Notes: generated by a model not told the origin, from the letters alone. 64,000 nt of DNA from Marinobacter salarius (GCF_032922745.1 NZ_CP136693.1:2914001-2978000), one strand, 5' to 3'. Positions 52,668 to 62,040 are shown, numbered from the stretch's first letter. Numbers and translations are program-made.

Positions 52668-54246
52668 GAGTCTGCGCGGCAGGAGCCACCTTCTGGCATA
52701 ATACGTAAAAATTCTTCAGCACCGGAGAATCCGATGGGAACCACCTTCCGCCCGTATTCGCCTGATCAGGAACTGCTTCTTCCCCCGAGCCTGAACGAGT
52801 GGCTGCCCGAAGGGCATCTGGCCTATTTCATCAGCGACGTGGTCGAAGAACTGGATCTTAGTGTCTTCTACGCCCGGTATGAAGGGAGCGGTCGGCGCAA
52901 CTCGCCGTTCGATCCACGGATGATGCTGAAGGTATTGATTTATGCGTACGCGACCGGCGTGTTTTCATCGCGCAAGATCGCCCGGAAGCTGGAAGAAGAT
53001 GTTGCCCTTCGGGTCCTGGCGGCTGGCAATTTCCCCAGGCACCGCACGATCTGCGATTTTCGCAAGCAACACTTGGAAGCGTTCAAGGCGGTGTTTATTC
53101 AGGTGGTCCGGATCGCCCAGGAAGCGGAACTGGTCACGCTTGGTACGCTGGCGATTGATGGCACCAAGGTCCGGGCCTGCGCCAGTAAGCACAAGGCCAT
53201 GAGCTATGACCGCATGCGGGAGGAAGAAGCACGTCTGTCAAAAGAGGTTGATGAGCTTTGTGGCCAGGCTCGCCGTGTGGATGAATCGGAAGATCAACAG
53301 TTTGGCCCGGATCAGCGGGGCGATGAGTTACCCGAAGAGCTGCAGCACCGTCAGGGGCGGCTGGACAAGATCCGGGCAGCGAAGGAGAAGCTGGAAGCGG
53401 ATCAAAAAGCGCGAGATGAGGCCAAAGGCCGGCATCCTGACGATGATCGCCGCTCACCCAAGGGTGGCCGGAACTTCAAGAGAGATTATGGGGTTCCGGA
53501 GGACAAGGCTCAGAGTAACTTTACCGATCCCCAAAGCCGGATCATGAAAACGAATGATGGGTTCCAACAATGCTATAACGGCCAACTGGCCGTGGATGGC
53601 GAGTTCCAGATCATTGTGGCCAACTATCAGGGCAACAACCCCAGTGATAACGGCTGTCTGGTGCTCTTGCTGAACGAGGTAAAAGACACCCTGGGAAGCG
53701 AGCCGCAGCAGTGCCTGGCTGATGCCGGTTACCGAAAGGAAGCAGACCTTCAGGCCCTGGAGATGAAAGGAATCAACGGCTATGTCTCGCTACGCCGGGA
53801 AGGCAAAAAGAACGCAGACGTCGACGCTACGCGGTATCCGGCGACGGCCCGGATGGCGGAGAAGCTTGCCACAGCCGAGGGGCGAGCAGTTTACGCTCAG
53901 CGCAAACACCTGGTTGAGGCGGTGAATGGCTGGATCAAGAATATTCTGGGCTTCCGTCAGTTCAGCTTGCGAGGCCTTCAGGCGGTGCAGGGTGAATGGG
54001 ATCTTGTCTGTCTGTCGCTCAATCTCAGGCGCATGAGTTCACTGATGAGACTGGCATAAGTCGCTGAGGCAGCCTTTGGCTCACGGTAGGTACAGCTGGG
54101 GCCCTGCGATGCCCCTTTTAACCGGTTAACTGGCTGGATCGAAAGCGATGATGGAGCCGATCCGATATCGCGAACACTCATTCCGGCCAGACAATGATCC
54201 GGTCTGGCGAAAACGAGGGCTCAAAACGTTTCTGCCGCGCAGACTC
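52668..54246 (+). mobile_element. IS1182-family insertion sequence, apparently complete
   Basis: 1579 bp with terminal inverted repeats: GAGTCTGCGCGGCAG at the left end, exact complement at the right end. CTAG flanks both ends (52664-52667 and 54247-54250), and may be a 4-bp target duplication of a palindromic site. It carries one intact transposase gene. The right end lies exactly at the stop codon of the ABC permease gene, whose TAG is supplied by the flanking CTAG, so that gene is not truncated. Confidence 0.85.
52734..54059 (+). CDS. IS1182-family transposase
   Basis: 441 residues. The N-terminus FRPYSPDQELLLPPSLNEWLPEGHLAYFISDVVEELDLS and DPRMMLKVLIYAYATGVFSSRKIARKL are the DUF772 block of IS1182/IS5-like transposases. 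The DDE core shows LAIDGTKVRACAS, CLADAGYRKEADL and the EAVNGWIKNILGFRQFSLRG end. A charged insertion (residues 160-240) lies between the first and second acidic residues. The frame is intact and probably active. Confidence 0.93.
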   Translation: MGTTFRPYSPDQELLLPPSLNEWLPEGHLAYFISDVVEELDLSVFYARYEGSGRRNSPFDPRMMLKVLIYAYATGVFSSRKIARKLEEDVALRVLAAGNFPRHRTICDFRKQHLEAFKAVFIQVVRIAQEAELVTLGTLAIDGTKVRACASKHKAMSYDRMREEEARLSKEVDELCGQARRVDESEDQQFGPDQRGDELPEELQHRQGRLDKIRAAKEKLEADQKARDEAKGRHPDDDRRSPKGGRNFKRDYGVPEDKAQSNFTDPQSRIMKTNDGFQQCYNGQLAVDGEFQIIVANYQGNNPSDNGCLVLLLNEVKDTLGSEPQQCLADAGYRKEADLQALEMKGINGYVSLRREGKKNADVDATRYPATARMAEKLATAEGRAVYAQRKHLVEAVNGWIKNILGFRQFSLRGLQAVQGEWDLVCLSLNLRRMSSLMRLA

Positions 54247-55713
54247 CTAGCAGGTGGGCATGGTCTGCAGGGCGAGTTTCCTGCGGATAAAGCGGCCCAG
54301 CACATCGACACCGATATTCAGCGATGCGGTGATCAGGATCAGCACCATCGCGCGATCAAACTGGATGTTCTGGATGGCGCTGTCGACATAGAAACCCAGG
54401 GTGTAGATGCCCAGTATGCCGAGGATGGCAGTCTCCCGCATGATGATCTCCCAGCGGTAGAACAGGAACGCCAGGAACGAACGATAGACCCTGGGCACCA
54501 GTTCATAGGTATATCGATTAAGACCATTCGGCGCATCCGGGCGTAACCGGATGGTGCTGGACTGCCGGCCAATCAGATGGCCGATGATGCCCCCATTGTG
54601 CAACGCCAACGCGACGACAGCAGGCAACATGGACGGTCCCCACAGTTGCAAAAGGATATACGCCAGGATGTATTCCGGCGTGGAACGCATGATCACCAGG
54701 AAGACATGCCCGGACGTGCGGCGCACTGGCCCTCCGAAGTGAGTGGAAATCAACGGGAAGGCCAGCAGTGCAATGATCCCGGTTGCAACCAGGGCCACCT
54801 GGGTCAGGATCACCGTGTTCCAGATGCCCGGCATGGCCTGATTGACAAACATGTCCCCCAGCCACGCGCCCATGCCGCCCCAGCCTTCTTCACCGCGCAG
54901 TGGCGACGGCACGATGTCCTGGGTGAAAAACCGACCGACGTTGCTCCAGACAATCGGGAGACCTTCGCCAAGAAAAAACGGAGCGCCAACGATATAAACG
55001 GGCAGCAGCTTCGGCTTTACCCAGAGCGGCATGGTGGCTATCAGCACATAGAAAAGGATCAGCATGGCGCCGGCGTCGGAATAGTGGCCTTGTGAAAAGG
55101 CCGATTCGAGGTAGAAGCCGAGGGTTGGCAAGCCGACAAAGCCAAGGATGGCACTGGAGCGCAAGCCGCATTCCAGCCGGTATGCGGTGTAGGTTCGCAG
55201 TTGCACCCAGCAATCCGGTATTTTGGTGTACAGGAAGGCCGAAACAACGCCCGTACGGGGCGGTAACAGGCGACCGGGCTCGGGGTCGGCTTCTTCCAGG
55301 ATCTCCGAATAGACCTTGGCGAAAATACCGGCGTAGGGGATAGCGATCGCTAGAACGCCTGTCAGCGGATGGAAGCCGAAAAATTGCAGGAAAATAAGCG
55401 CCCAGAAAAGCTCGTGTATTGCCCGCACAAACGCGCACAGGATTCTGACGGGTAGCCAGCGATAAACAAGTGCCAGAAGAAAGCCGCTGATACTGCCGAG
55501 AGCGACGCCAACGAAGGCAAAGGCAACCGTCCGAAGCAGGGCGGTTGCCAGCCCTTCGGTACTGAAAAAATCCGGTGTTATCACGCCCAGGAAGAACCGG
55601 CCAAGATCTTTCCAGGGATTGGCTGCCGTGATAGCGATATCTGCAAACACCAGGCCTACCAGGGCGATGGCGATAAAGATCAGGCTGGTTTTGACGGTTG
55701 GCGAAGACAGCAT
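54247..55713 (-). CDS. PhnE-like ABC permease with two fused membrane domains (putative selenium importer)
   Basis: 488 residues from the ATG giving MLSSPTVKTSLIF. Two BPD-type permease domains are joined: residues ~75-260 (with FAKVYSEILEEADPEP at the coupling site) and ~310-480 (FAFLFYRWEIIMRETAILGILG). In most PhnCDE systems these would be two genes or one domain. Between them lies the Gly-rich loop PLRGEEGWGGMGAWL. The operon is phnD-like, phnC-like, then this gene, next to senB and selD, which suggests transport of selenate or another selenium oxyanion rather than phosphonate. Confidence 0.85.
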   Translation of the reverse strand: MLSSPTVKTSLIFIAIALVGLVFADIAITAANPWKDLGRFFLGVITPDFFSTEGLATALLRTVAFAFVGVALGSISGFLLALVYRWLPVRILCAFVRAIHELFWALIFLQFFGFHPLTGVLAIAIPYAGIFAKVYSEILEEADPEPGRLLPPRTGVVSAFLYTKIPDCWVQLRTYTAYRLECGLRSSAILGFVGLPTLGFYLESAFSQGHYSDAGAMLILFYVLIATMPLWVKPKLLPVYIVGAPFFLGEGLPIVWSNVGRFFTQDIVPSPLRGEEGWGGMGAWLGDMFVNQAMPGIWNTVILTQVALVATGIIALLAFPLISTHFGGPVRRTSGHVFLVIMRSTPEYILAYILLQLWGPSMLPAVVALALHNGGIIGHLIGRQSSTIRLRPDAPNGLNRYTYELVPRVYRSFLAFLFYRWEIIMRETAILGILGIYTLGFYVDSAIQNIQFDRAMVLILITASLNIGVDVLGRFIRRKLALQTMPTC

Positions 55714-55738
55714 AGGAGTGGAATCTGGGCCGGTTGAG

Positions 55739-56389
55739 TCAGTAGAGTGGCGCAATGTCGGCCGGTGTGAGCTTTTCGCTCGGCTCGTCCAGCGCGATCT
55801 GCCCGTCCTGGATGCCCACGATACGGGTGCAGTATTCCAGTGCGAGCTCGACATCATGGAGTGCGATAACGCTGGTCTTGAAGCGCTCTCTCAATAACGC
55901 CATAACCTGGTGGGCAAGCGGCCCATCCAGGGCAGAGACAGGCTCGTCCGCCAACAAAAGTCCTGACTGCCGGTAAAGGGCACGGGCGATGGCCACGCGC
56001 TGGCGCTGTCCGCCGGACAGCGATGCGGTGGGCATCCAGGCTTTCTCGGTCATCCCCAATTCCGACAATAGGCTTTTGACGTCACGGCTGTCCCGGGTAA
56101 ATGGCCGCACCAGGGTAACCATGTTGTACCAGTTGCCGTGGGCATCGAGGCGGCCCATGTACACGTTGTGGAATACCGGTAACGCGTTGACCAGTCCCAG
56201 GTCCTGGGGGACCAATGCTGCCAGGCGCTCCACCTGCTCATAGACAAGACGGATCAGAGTGGATTTTCCGGCGCCGCTGCGGCCCACCAGGCCAACGCGC
56301 TCTCCTTCCCTGACACTGAGGGAGAGCGGGCCAATCACCCGCTCTCCACCAAAAGACGCCGTCAGGCCGGATAGATCGAATCCCGACAT
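55739..56389 (-). CDS. PhnC-like ABC ATPase (putative selenium importer)
   Basis: 216 residues. Walker A GLVGRSGAGKSTLIRL, signature SLSGGQRQRVAIARALY, Walker B GLLLADEPVSALDG and switch His in VIALHDVELALEYC are intact. The chain is shorter than PhnC of E. coli, since the C-terminal part is trimmed. The ATG overlaps the binding-protein stop by one base (TAATG), so the two are translated together. Confidence 0.88.
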   Translation of the reverse strand: MSGFDLSGLTASFGGERVIGPLSLSVREGERVGLVGRSGAGKSTLIRLVYEQVERLAALVPQDLGLVNALPVFHNVYMGRLDAHGNWYNMVTLVRPFTRDSRDVKSLLSELGMTEKAWMPTASLSGGQRQRVAIARALYRQSGLLLADEPVSALDGPLAHQVMALLRERFKTSVIALHDVELALEYCTRIVGIQDGQIALDEPSEKLTPADIAPLY

Positions 56390-57258
56390 TAATCGATGAT
56401 TCCGATCTGCTTTCCAACTACCCGGATCGGCTCGTAAGCGTCATTGGAGACTGGGATGAAACCACTACGGGGAAAGCTTTCAAGCAATTCAGGGTCGTCC
56501 ATCGCAAGCAGGGCTTCCTGAAGCCGTTTCTGGAACCCTTCACCGAACTGCTCGTTGACATCGCCGCGAACACTCCACTGATAGTTCGGGTACGACGGCG
56601 TTGTCCAGATGACCTTCACCGCGTCGGTATCAATGTTGCCGTTTTCCATTTCCTTGTCCCACACTGAGAAGTTGATCGCGCCAACATCGTAGGTGCCCGC
56701 CTCTACGAGACGAAGGGTGCGGGTGTGATTGCCACTGAAGCCTACACGGCTGAAGACGTCCTCGGGGCTATCATCAAAGGATTCGCGAATATAGTACTCC
56801 GGAATCAGGCGACCGGAGGTTGACCCCTTGGAACCGAAGGTAAATGTCTTCCCCCGGAGTTCGTCGGACAGGGTTTCCATCTCGTCAAGTCCGGTACTTT
56901 TGTGGGCAATGAAATGAGTGTAGAACGCTTTGTCTTCCACGCCCTGGGCAATCGCTTCAGAGCCGGGAACCAATTCGCGGGCCTGCACGCCGGAAAGCCC
57001 GCCGAACCAGGCCAGCTGGACCTGGTTGTTGCGGAAGGCTGAAACCGCGGCGGCGTAGGATTTGACAGGAATATAGCGAACATCTACGTCCAACTCTCCT
57101 GCCAGGTAATCGGCGATACCCGTGAAGCGTTCCACCAGTTTGGTTTCGTCTTCATCGGGAATGGCCGTGAAGACGAGTGTCTGGGCTGAAACGGTTGCTG
57201 AAGAGAGTAAGGTCAGTAAGCTGGCGACAGCGAATTTCCGTATCAATTTCAAAGCCAT
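56389..57258 (-). CDS. PhnD-like periplasmic binding protein, putative selenate-binding type
   Basis: 289 residues with a signal peptide cleaved near VSA-QT. The mature start LVFTAIPDEDETKLVERFTG is the pattern of the family annotated as putative selenate ABC transporter substrate-binding protein (TIGR04553), which occurs with SelD. The fold is the PhnD type: YAAAVSAFRNNQVQLAWFGGL, FTFGSKGSTSGRLIPEYYI and YDVGAINFSVWD. Ligand identity is inferred from the selD/senB neighbourhood; phosphonate or phosphite cannot be excluded. Confidence 0.85.
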   Translation of the reverse strand: MALKLIRKFAVASLLTLLSSATVSAQTLVFTAIPDEDETKLVERFTGIADYLAGELDVDVRYIPVKSYAAAVSAFRNNQVQLAWFGGLSGVQARELVPGSEAIAQGVEDKAFYTHFIAHKSTGLDEMETLSDELRGKTFTFGSKGSTSGRLIPEYYIRESFDDSPEDVFSRVGFSGNHTRTLRLVEAGTYDVGAINFSVWDKEMENGNIDTDAVKVIWTTPSYPNYQWSVRGDVNEQFGEGFQKRLQEALLAMDDPELLESFPRSGFIPVSNDAYEPIRVVGKQIGIID

Positions 57259-57434
57259 TTGAATTTCCTTGTGTCTGGAGCTGAATTTAGCGGGGTCACA
57301 TGTCCGGACCGGAAGCCCGAAGCTATCCAGAATACCGTGATTTACTGCAACTCTGAACAGCTATACGATTCTATGAGCCAATCAGGTTAGGGGTATCCGG
57401 CAAAAAATGAAAATCTTGATGGAAACCGACACTC

Positions 57435-58412
57435 ATGAAAATCATCCTGAATACCCCGGCGCTACCGGGCTCCAGGGCTGGTAATCGGGCCACGGCGGAC
57501 CGATGGTGCCGGTTGCTTGAGCAGGCCGGACACCGGGTTTTCGTTGTGACCGAATACAACAACGAGCCCTGCGACCTGTACATTGCCCTGCACGCCTGGA
57601 GGAGCCATGAGGCCGTTCTTCGCTTCCGTGACCGTAACCCGGAAACGCCGATAATCGTTGTGCTTACGGGCACGGATATTTACGACCACCAGTACCGCTA
57701 CCCGGAGCAAACCCTCCATTCCATGGCCCTCGCGGATTGCCTTGTGGGGCTCCACCATCGTGTTGGCCGGGATATTCCCGGGCGTTTCGTGCCAAAGCTG
57801 GTGACGGTGCTGCAATCCGCCGACAGGCCCAGTGGCAATGCAGGCGTCGATACCAGGCATTTTGATATTTGTGTTATCGGACACCTGCGCAAGGAGAAAG
57901 ACCCTCTGAGGGCCGCAATCGCGGCGAGGACACTGCCGCCAGGTTCGGCCATTCGGGTGCTGAATGCAGGCAAGGCTCACAGCCAAGAGTGGGCGCGGCA
58001 AGCCATAACCGAACAGGAAGCCAATCCGCGTTTTCAGTGGCTCGGGGAAATTGACAGACCGACCACCCACCAGCTTATGAACCGTTGCCGTGCCATGGTT
58101 ATCAGCTCGGTGATGGAAGGAGGCGCTAATGTCGTATCCGAAGCCTGTCGTGCCGGGCTGCCGGTTATCGCGTCGGACATCTCCGGCAATATTGGCCTAC
58201 TGGGTGAAGATTACCCGGGGTATTTCCGCGTAGGCGACGAGGCTGATCTTGCGAAGGTGTTACTGCGGGCGGAACAATCCCCAGAATATCTCAGGGAATT
58301 GACCAGCCGCGTCACCGAACTCGCCACTTGTTTTGTTCCTGAATCAGAGCAGGCGGCCCTGCTCACTGCGATTGAGAAGGCCAGGGCCAAAGGCGACCGC
58401 CTCAATCCCTGA
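57435..58412 (+). CDS. senB: SenB-like selenosugar synthase (TIGR04348 glycosyltransferase)
   Basis: 325 residues. A GT-B-type glycosyltransferase with ALPGSRAGNRATADRWCRLL, CDLYIALHAWRSHEAV and VVLTGTDIYD in the N-terminal domain, and ICVIGHLRKEKDP, WLGEID and SSVMEGGANVVSEACRAGLPVIASDI in the sugar-nucleotide domain. This is the SenB family, which joins selenophosphate to UDP-sugars to give a selenosugar in selenoneine biosynthesis. SelD lies next door (11-bp convergent overlap). No SenA-type (EgtB-like) gene is visible. Confidence 0.87.
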   Translation: MKIILNTPALPGSRAGNRATADRWCRLLEQAGHRVFVVTEYNNEPCDLYIALHAWRSHEAVLRFRDRNPETPIIVVLTGTDIYDHQYRYPEQTLHSMALADCLVGLHHRVGRDIPGRFVPKLVTVLQSADRPSGNAGVDTRHFDICVIGHLRKEKDPLRAAIAARTLPPGSAIRVLNAGKAHSQEWARQAITEQEANPRFQWLGEIDRPTTHQLMNRCRAMVISSVMEGGANVVSEACRAGLPVIASDISGNIGLLGEDYPGYFRVGDEADLAKVLLRAEQSPEYLRELTSRVTELATCFVPESEQAALLTAIEKARAKGDRLNP

Positions 58413-60678
58413 GCGTGATGGGCTCGATGGGGCCGCTCTCATCCTGTGGCAGCACCCGCCCTATAATGGCGGTGTGGGGGTAGCCCATTGCTTTCAGCTC
58501 ACTGATACAGGCATCCGCCTGGTCAGCGGGCACGCTGGCCAGCAGCCCACCGGCAGTCTGGGGGTCGAAGATCAGTGGGTAGTGAGGATGGCTGACCCAC
58601 TTTTCCTGGTCACGAATACCACGCCGCAGACGAATATTGGCCGGCTGCAAGGAACTGAGGATGCCTGCTGCTGCCGTTTCCTCAGCGCCAGGCAAAATCG
58701 GTATTGCCGTGAGATCCAGCTCCGCATCAACGCCGGAGGGGCGCGTCATCTCAACCAGATGGCCAAGCAAACCAAAACCGGTTACGTCGGTGCAGGCTCT
58801 TGACCCATATCGGCGCAGGCACTGTGCCGCGTCTTTGTTGGACTGCATCATTGAGGCCAGGGCAGAATCAATCCAGCGGCCTTTCGCAGCAAGTTTGGCG
58901 TGGGCAGCGAACAGGGTGCCGGTACCGATGGGCTTGGTCAGCAGCAGAACGTCTCCGGCCCGAAGGCCGCCTTTGCTCATGACATCATCCGGATCAATCA
59001 ACCCGTTGACCGCAAAGCCCAATGCCAGCTCGCGGCCTTCGCCCGTATGGCCACCCACCAACGCGCAGCCGGCTTCATTCAGCACTTCCACGGCGCCGGA
59101 CATCATCTGGTAAACCACGTCTTCCACCTTGGACTCTATGCCATAGGGCACGGTCGCAACGGCGGTGGCACTCTGAGCTTCGGCGCCCATGGCAAACACG
59201 TCGCCCAGGGCGTGATTGGCGGCTACCCGGCCGAACACATAGGGGTCGTCAATAAAGGCGCGGAAGAAATCGACGGTGTGAACCACCGCCTTTCCGGGTG
59301 GGACGGTCAGTACGGCGGCGTCGTCTGGCGCGTGTAGCCCAATGAGGATGTCTTCGCGCTCTATTGGTCGCAACTCGCCTAGGGCCCGCGACAGTACGGT
59401 ACTGCCCACCTTGGCACCGCAGCCACCGCAACGCATGGCCACCGCGGAGATGGCCTGGGATGCTTCCTCGGAGTTTTGTGCGGCGCCGGTGTCGGGCAGG
59501 GCGGCATTCTCTTCCATGGCGGGAAGATCATTGAATTTCGCCATGAAACGTTTATCAATGCTGTTTTTCCAGCGCCAGACCCAAGAGCCAGCCAACGACA
59601 GGTCGCCCCTGGAGGCCACTGCGAATTTGTCACCGGTACTGATCAGCGCGAGCCATTTTTTCTGCGGCCGGAATGGCTTCGCCGGCTTTCCGAGGGCATG
59701 GCGGCGGAGGTTGTCCGCCAGTGGGCGGCCCTGACGAACGGCAAATACGCCGGCTTTTTCCCGGGGGTGATTTACCACGTTGGCAATGTCACCGGCCGCG
59801 AAGATATCGTCGTCGGTCTCTGTCTGCAGGGTGTCCGTTACCCGGATAAAGCCACCGTCGTCCAGGGCCAGGCCGGTATCCCGCAGCCACTCGGGGCCGC
59901 CGGCACGGGTGACCCAGAGCACTTCATCAACTGCCAGGGTGTCACCGCATTCCGTGGTCAAACGATTGGCCTCTACCTCAGAGACTGCGGATCCCAGGTG
60001 AACCTTCACCCCCCGGTTTGCGAGCGTTTCTGCGAATACCGCACGCACCTTGGCGTTGTGGGTGGGCAGGATCTGTTGGTCGGCATCAAACAGATGAAAG
60101 TGCAACTGGTCCGGGTCGTGGCCGCGTTTTTCGAGTTCATTTCGTAGCCGGAACTGCATCGCCAGTGTGAGTTCAACTCCACCTGCACCTGCACCGACCA
60201 CCGCAACGGTCATCGGGCCGTCATGGTTTTCCAGCCGCGACAGCAATGACAGCCAGCGATTATTGAATCCGTTGATAGGTTTGACGGGCACGGCATGTTC
60301 AGTTGCGCCGCTGACGTCACCTACCTTGGGAGCGGAGCCGATATTCACCGACAGAATATCGTAAGGCACGTCCGGCCGGGAGCGGCAGATTACCCGCTTT
60401 CGACCGCGGTCTATGCCAACAACTTCATCGCGGTAGAGGCGCGCGCCCGCGAATTCGGCCAGTTTGCTCAGGTCGATATGGACGTCGTCGTAGGAATAAT
60501 GCCCAGCCACGTATCCGGGCAGCATGCCGGAGTAGGGTGTGTGGGTATCCCTGCAGATGAGGGTAAGGCGGACACCAGGCACAGGATTCATGGCAAAGCG
60601 CTTGAGAACGCCGACGTGGCTGTGTCCGCCGCCAATCAGGACAATGTCCCGTAAAACAGGCTGTTCGGATTGTTGCAT
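58402..60678 (-). CDS. selD: Pyridine nucleotide-disulfide oxidoreductase - selenide, water dikinase fusion
   Basis: 758 residues. Residues 1-~390 are an NDH-2-like FAD domain (DIVLIGGGHSHVGVLKRF, VAVVGAGAGGVELTLAMQ, IFAAGDIANV). Residues ~415-758 are SelD with the catalytic Cys in RCGGCGAKVG, where the second E. coli Cys is Ala, and DDAAVL, VDFFRAFIDDPYVFGRVAANHALGD and GGHTGEG. Cys rather than selenocysteine is used. SelD makes selenophosphate from selenide and ATP; the oxidoreductase half may supply reduced selenium. Its start overlaps the stop of the upstream gene (TAATG). Confidence 0.93.
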   Translation of the reverse strand: MQQSEQPVLRDIVLIGGGHSHVGVLKRFAMNPVPGVRLTLICRDTHTPYSGMLPGYVAGHYSYDDVHIDLSKLAEFAGARLYRDEVVGIDRGRKRVICRSRPDVPYDILSVNIGSAPKVGDVSGATEHAVPVKPINGFNNRWLSLLSRLENHDGPMTVAVVGAGAGGVELTLAMQFRLRNELEKRGHDPDQLHFHLFDADQQILPTHNAKVRAVFAETLANRGVKVHLGSAVSEVEANRLTTECGDTLAVDEVLWVTRAGGPEWLRDTGLALDDGGFIRVTDTLQTETDDDIFAAGDIANVVNHPREKAGVFAVRQGRPLADNLRRHALGKPAKPFRPQKKWLALISTGDKFAVASRGDLSLAGSWVWRWKNSIDKRFMAKFNDLPAMEENAALPDTGAAQNSEEASQAISAVAMRCGGCGAKVGSTVLSRALGELRPIEREDILIGLHAPDDAAVLTVPPGKAVVHTVDFFRAFIDDPYVFGRVAANHALGDVFAMGAEAQSATAVATVPYGIESKVEDVVYQMMSGAVEVLNEAGCALVGGHTGEGRELALGFAVNGLIDPDDVMSKGGLRAGDVLLLTKPIGTGTLFAAHAKLAAKGRWIDSALASMMQSNKDAAQCLRRYGSRACTDVTGFGLLGHLVEMTRPSGVDAELDLTAIPILPGAEETAAAGILSSLQPANIRLRRGIRDQEKWVSHPHYPLIFDPQTAGGLLASVPADQADACISELKAMGYPHTAIIGRVLPQDESGPIEPITLRD

Positions 60679-61448
60679 TAAATAACTTTCTTGGCTTCGT
60701 CGCTGAAGGTGTTAAAGCCTTTCACGCTTGAAAATGCCTGAAGCTTTTCTTTGTCCGCATCTGACGGATTGGCGATCTGATCAACCGAGGTAATACCGGC
60801 GTCCTTCATTTTGCGGGCGGTGGCCGGCCCAATACCTTTAACCTGGGTCAGGTCGCTCTTGTCCTTCGGCTTCGGAGCGCGTTTTGCTGCAGCCGGCTTT
60901 GCCGCTGGCTTCTGCGCGGCCGTGGAGGCTTTCTTGGGAGCGGCTTTAGTGGCTGCTGCCGGACTTTTGGCGGCTGTGCTCGCCTTGGGTTTGGCGGCGT
61001 TCTTCGCAGTTGCCGTTTTTGGTGCGGCGGGCTTCTTGGCGGCCGGTTTTTTGGCCGCTGCCTTACTGGACGCGGATTTTTTAGGAGCTGACTTGCCTTT
61101 GGTGGCAGGCGTCGACTTCTTGGCGACCTGATCCGCGACCTTCTTCGCTTCATCGTTGGCTTCTTTGCTGGCCATGCCAAGACGATCCAGGATGTTGTTT
61201 TGCAGATCGTGGAATTCACCGAGGCGCCGTTCAAATTCTTCGTTAAAACGCTTCATTTCACGATCACGAAGTTCATCCACTTCCTTTAATAGCTTGCGGA
61301 CGGGTTCCTGAATCTGGTTTTGCAGGCTGTCGAACTGCTTGAGGGCGTCGTTGATCAGCTTTTCGATCTGTGATGATGTTTTATCGAACTCTTTGTTCAC
61401 TTTCTTGACGACTTTATCAACGTTTTGCTTGTTGGCTTTCTTCGCCAT
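60678..61448 (-). CDS. Histone H1-like, coiled-coil and HhH protein
   Basis: 256 residues, RBS AAGGAG. Residues 1-100 form a coiled coil (IEKLINDALKQFDSLQNQIQEPVRKLL). Residues ~105-195 are a Lys/Ala/Pro-rich tract like histone H1 or the PhaF tail. Residues ~200-256 are a helix-hairpin-helix fold (LTQVKGIGPATARKMKDAGITSVDQIA). The architecture suggests binding DNA at low specificity while assembling through the coiled coil, a phasin-like or nucleoid role. Its stop overlaps the selD start by one base, so selD is translated from the same message. Confidence 0.8.
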   Translation of the reverse strand: MAKKANKQNVDKVVKKVNKEFDKTSSQIEKLINDALKQFDSLQNQIQEPVRKLLKEVDELRDREMKRFNEEFERRLGEFHDLQNNILDRLGMASKEANDEAKKVADQVAKKSTPATKGKSAPKKSASSKAAAKKPAAKKPAAPKTATAKNAAKPKASTAAKSPAAATKAAPKKASTAAQKPAAKPAAAKRAPKPKDKSDLTQVKGIGPATARKMKDAGITSVDQIANPSDADKEKLQAFSSVKGFNTFSDEAKKVI

Positions 61449-61495
61449 GAGGACTCTCTCCTTAAAGTGCGAGTTGATGTAGGGCGTGGGTGGAT

Positions 61496-61894
61496 TCAGG
61501 CCAATTGCCGAATGCTGGAGGCGGGCCCCGAGGAACGTCTGGATTTCAGCGTCTGTTTCTTGATTACCACCTCCCGAATGCGCCTGAGCTTTTCGCTCAG
61601 GGCAGACGAGCGGTTGTCATTGAGTTCTATGAAATCAACGGAATAGAAGAAATTGCTACAGTGCTTTCTGCGCTCCGTCACAAGGCCGGTGATGCCATCC
61701 GCCCTGATGTCGTCAAACGGCATCTCCATCACGAGATCCAGGATAACCGTATCACCGGGGTTGAATATCTTGTCCGTCTTCATCACACATCCGAAGTGAT
61801 CCAGCCCGAAAAGCGCGGCCTGCACACGCTCTCGGCGGAATAGACCACGCTTGACGTGAAAATGTGCGACAAGATCCGGCAGTGCTTCGTTCAT
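61496..61894 (-). CDS. PilZ-like domain protein
   Basis: 132 residues. The N-terminal VKRGLFRRERVQAALFGLDHFGCVM resembles the RxxxR and D/NxSxxG c-di-GMP-binding segments of PilZ domains but in divergent form. It is followed by GDTVILDLVMEMPFDDI, a typical PilZ strand. The C-terminus is basic. A signalling role is possible; the match is not strong. A hairpin-rich leader lies upstream. Confidence 0.6.
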   Translation of the reverse strand: MNEALPDLVAHFHVKRGLFRRERVQAALFGLDHFGCVMKTDKIFNPGDTVILDLVMEMPFDDIRADGITGLVTERRKHCSNFFYSVDFIELNDNRSSALSEKLRRIREVVIKKQTLKSRRSSGPASSIRQLA

Positions 61895-62040
61895 CTAAAA
61901 ATGATCTCTATAGGCGCCCCGAGGGCGTCCAGATGACACCCCGAGGGGGTATTCCTGAAAGTATATGGTTAAACAATAGCCACACTCTGCCAGTTTGGCA
62001 ACGTGTTCAGTGTCATACGATAGAGCCCTCAGGCGGTTCA

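Noticed and set aside
54247..55713. True phosphonate uptake system (PhnCDE)
   Set aside because: No C-P lyase or phosphonatase genes are nearby, and the binding protein start and senB/selD neighbours fit the selenium-associated group better; not excluded entirely.
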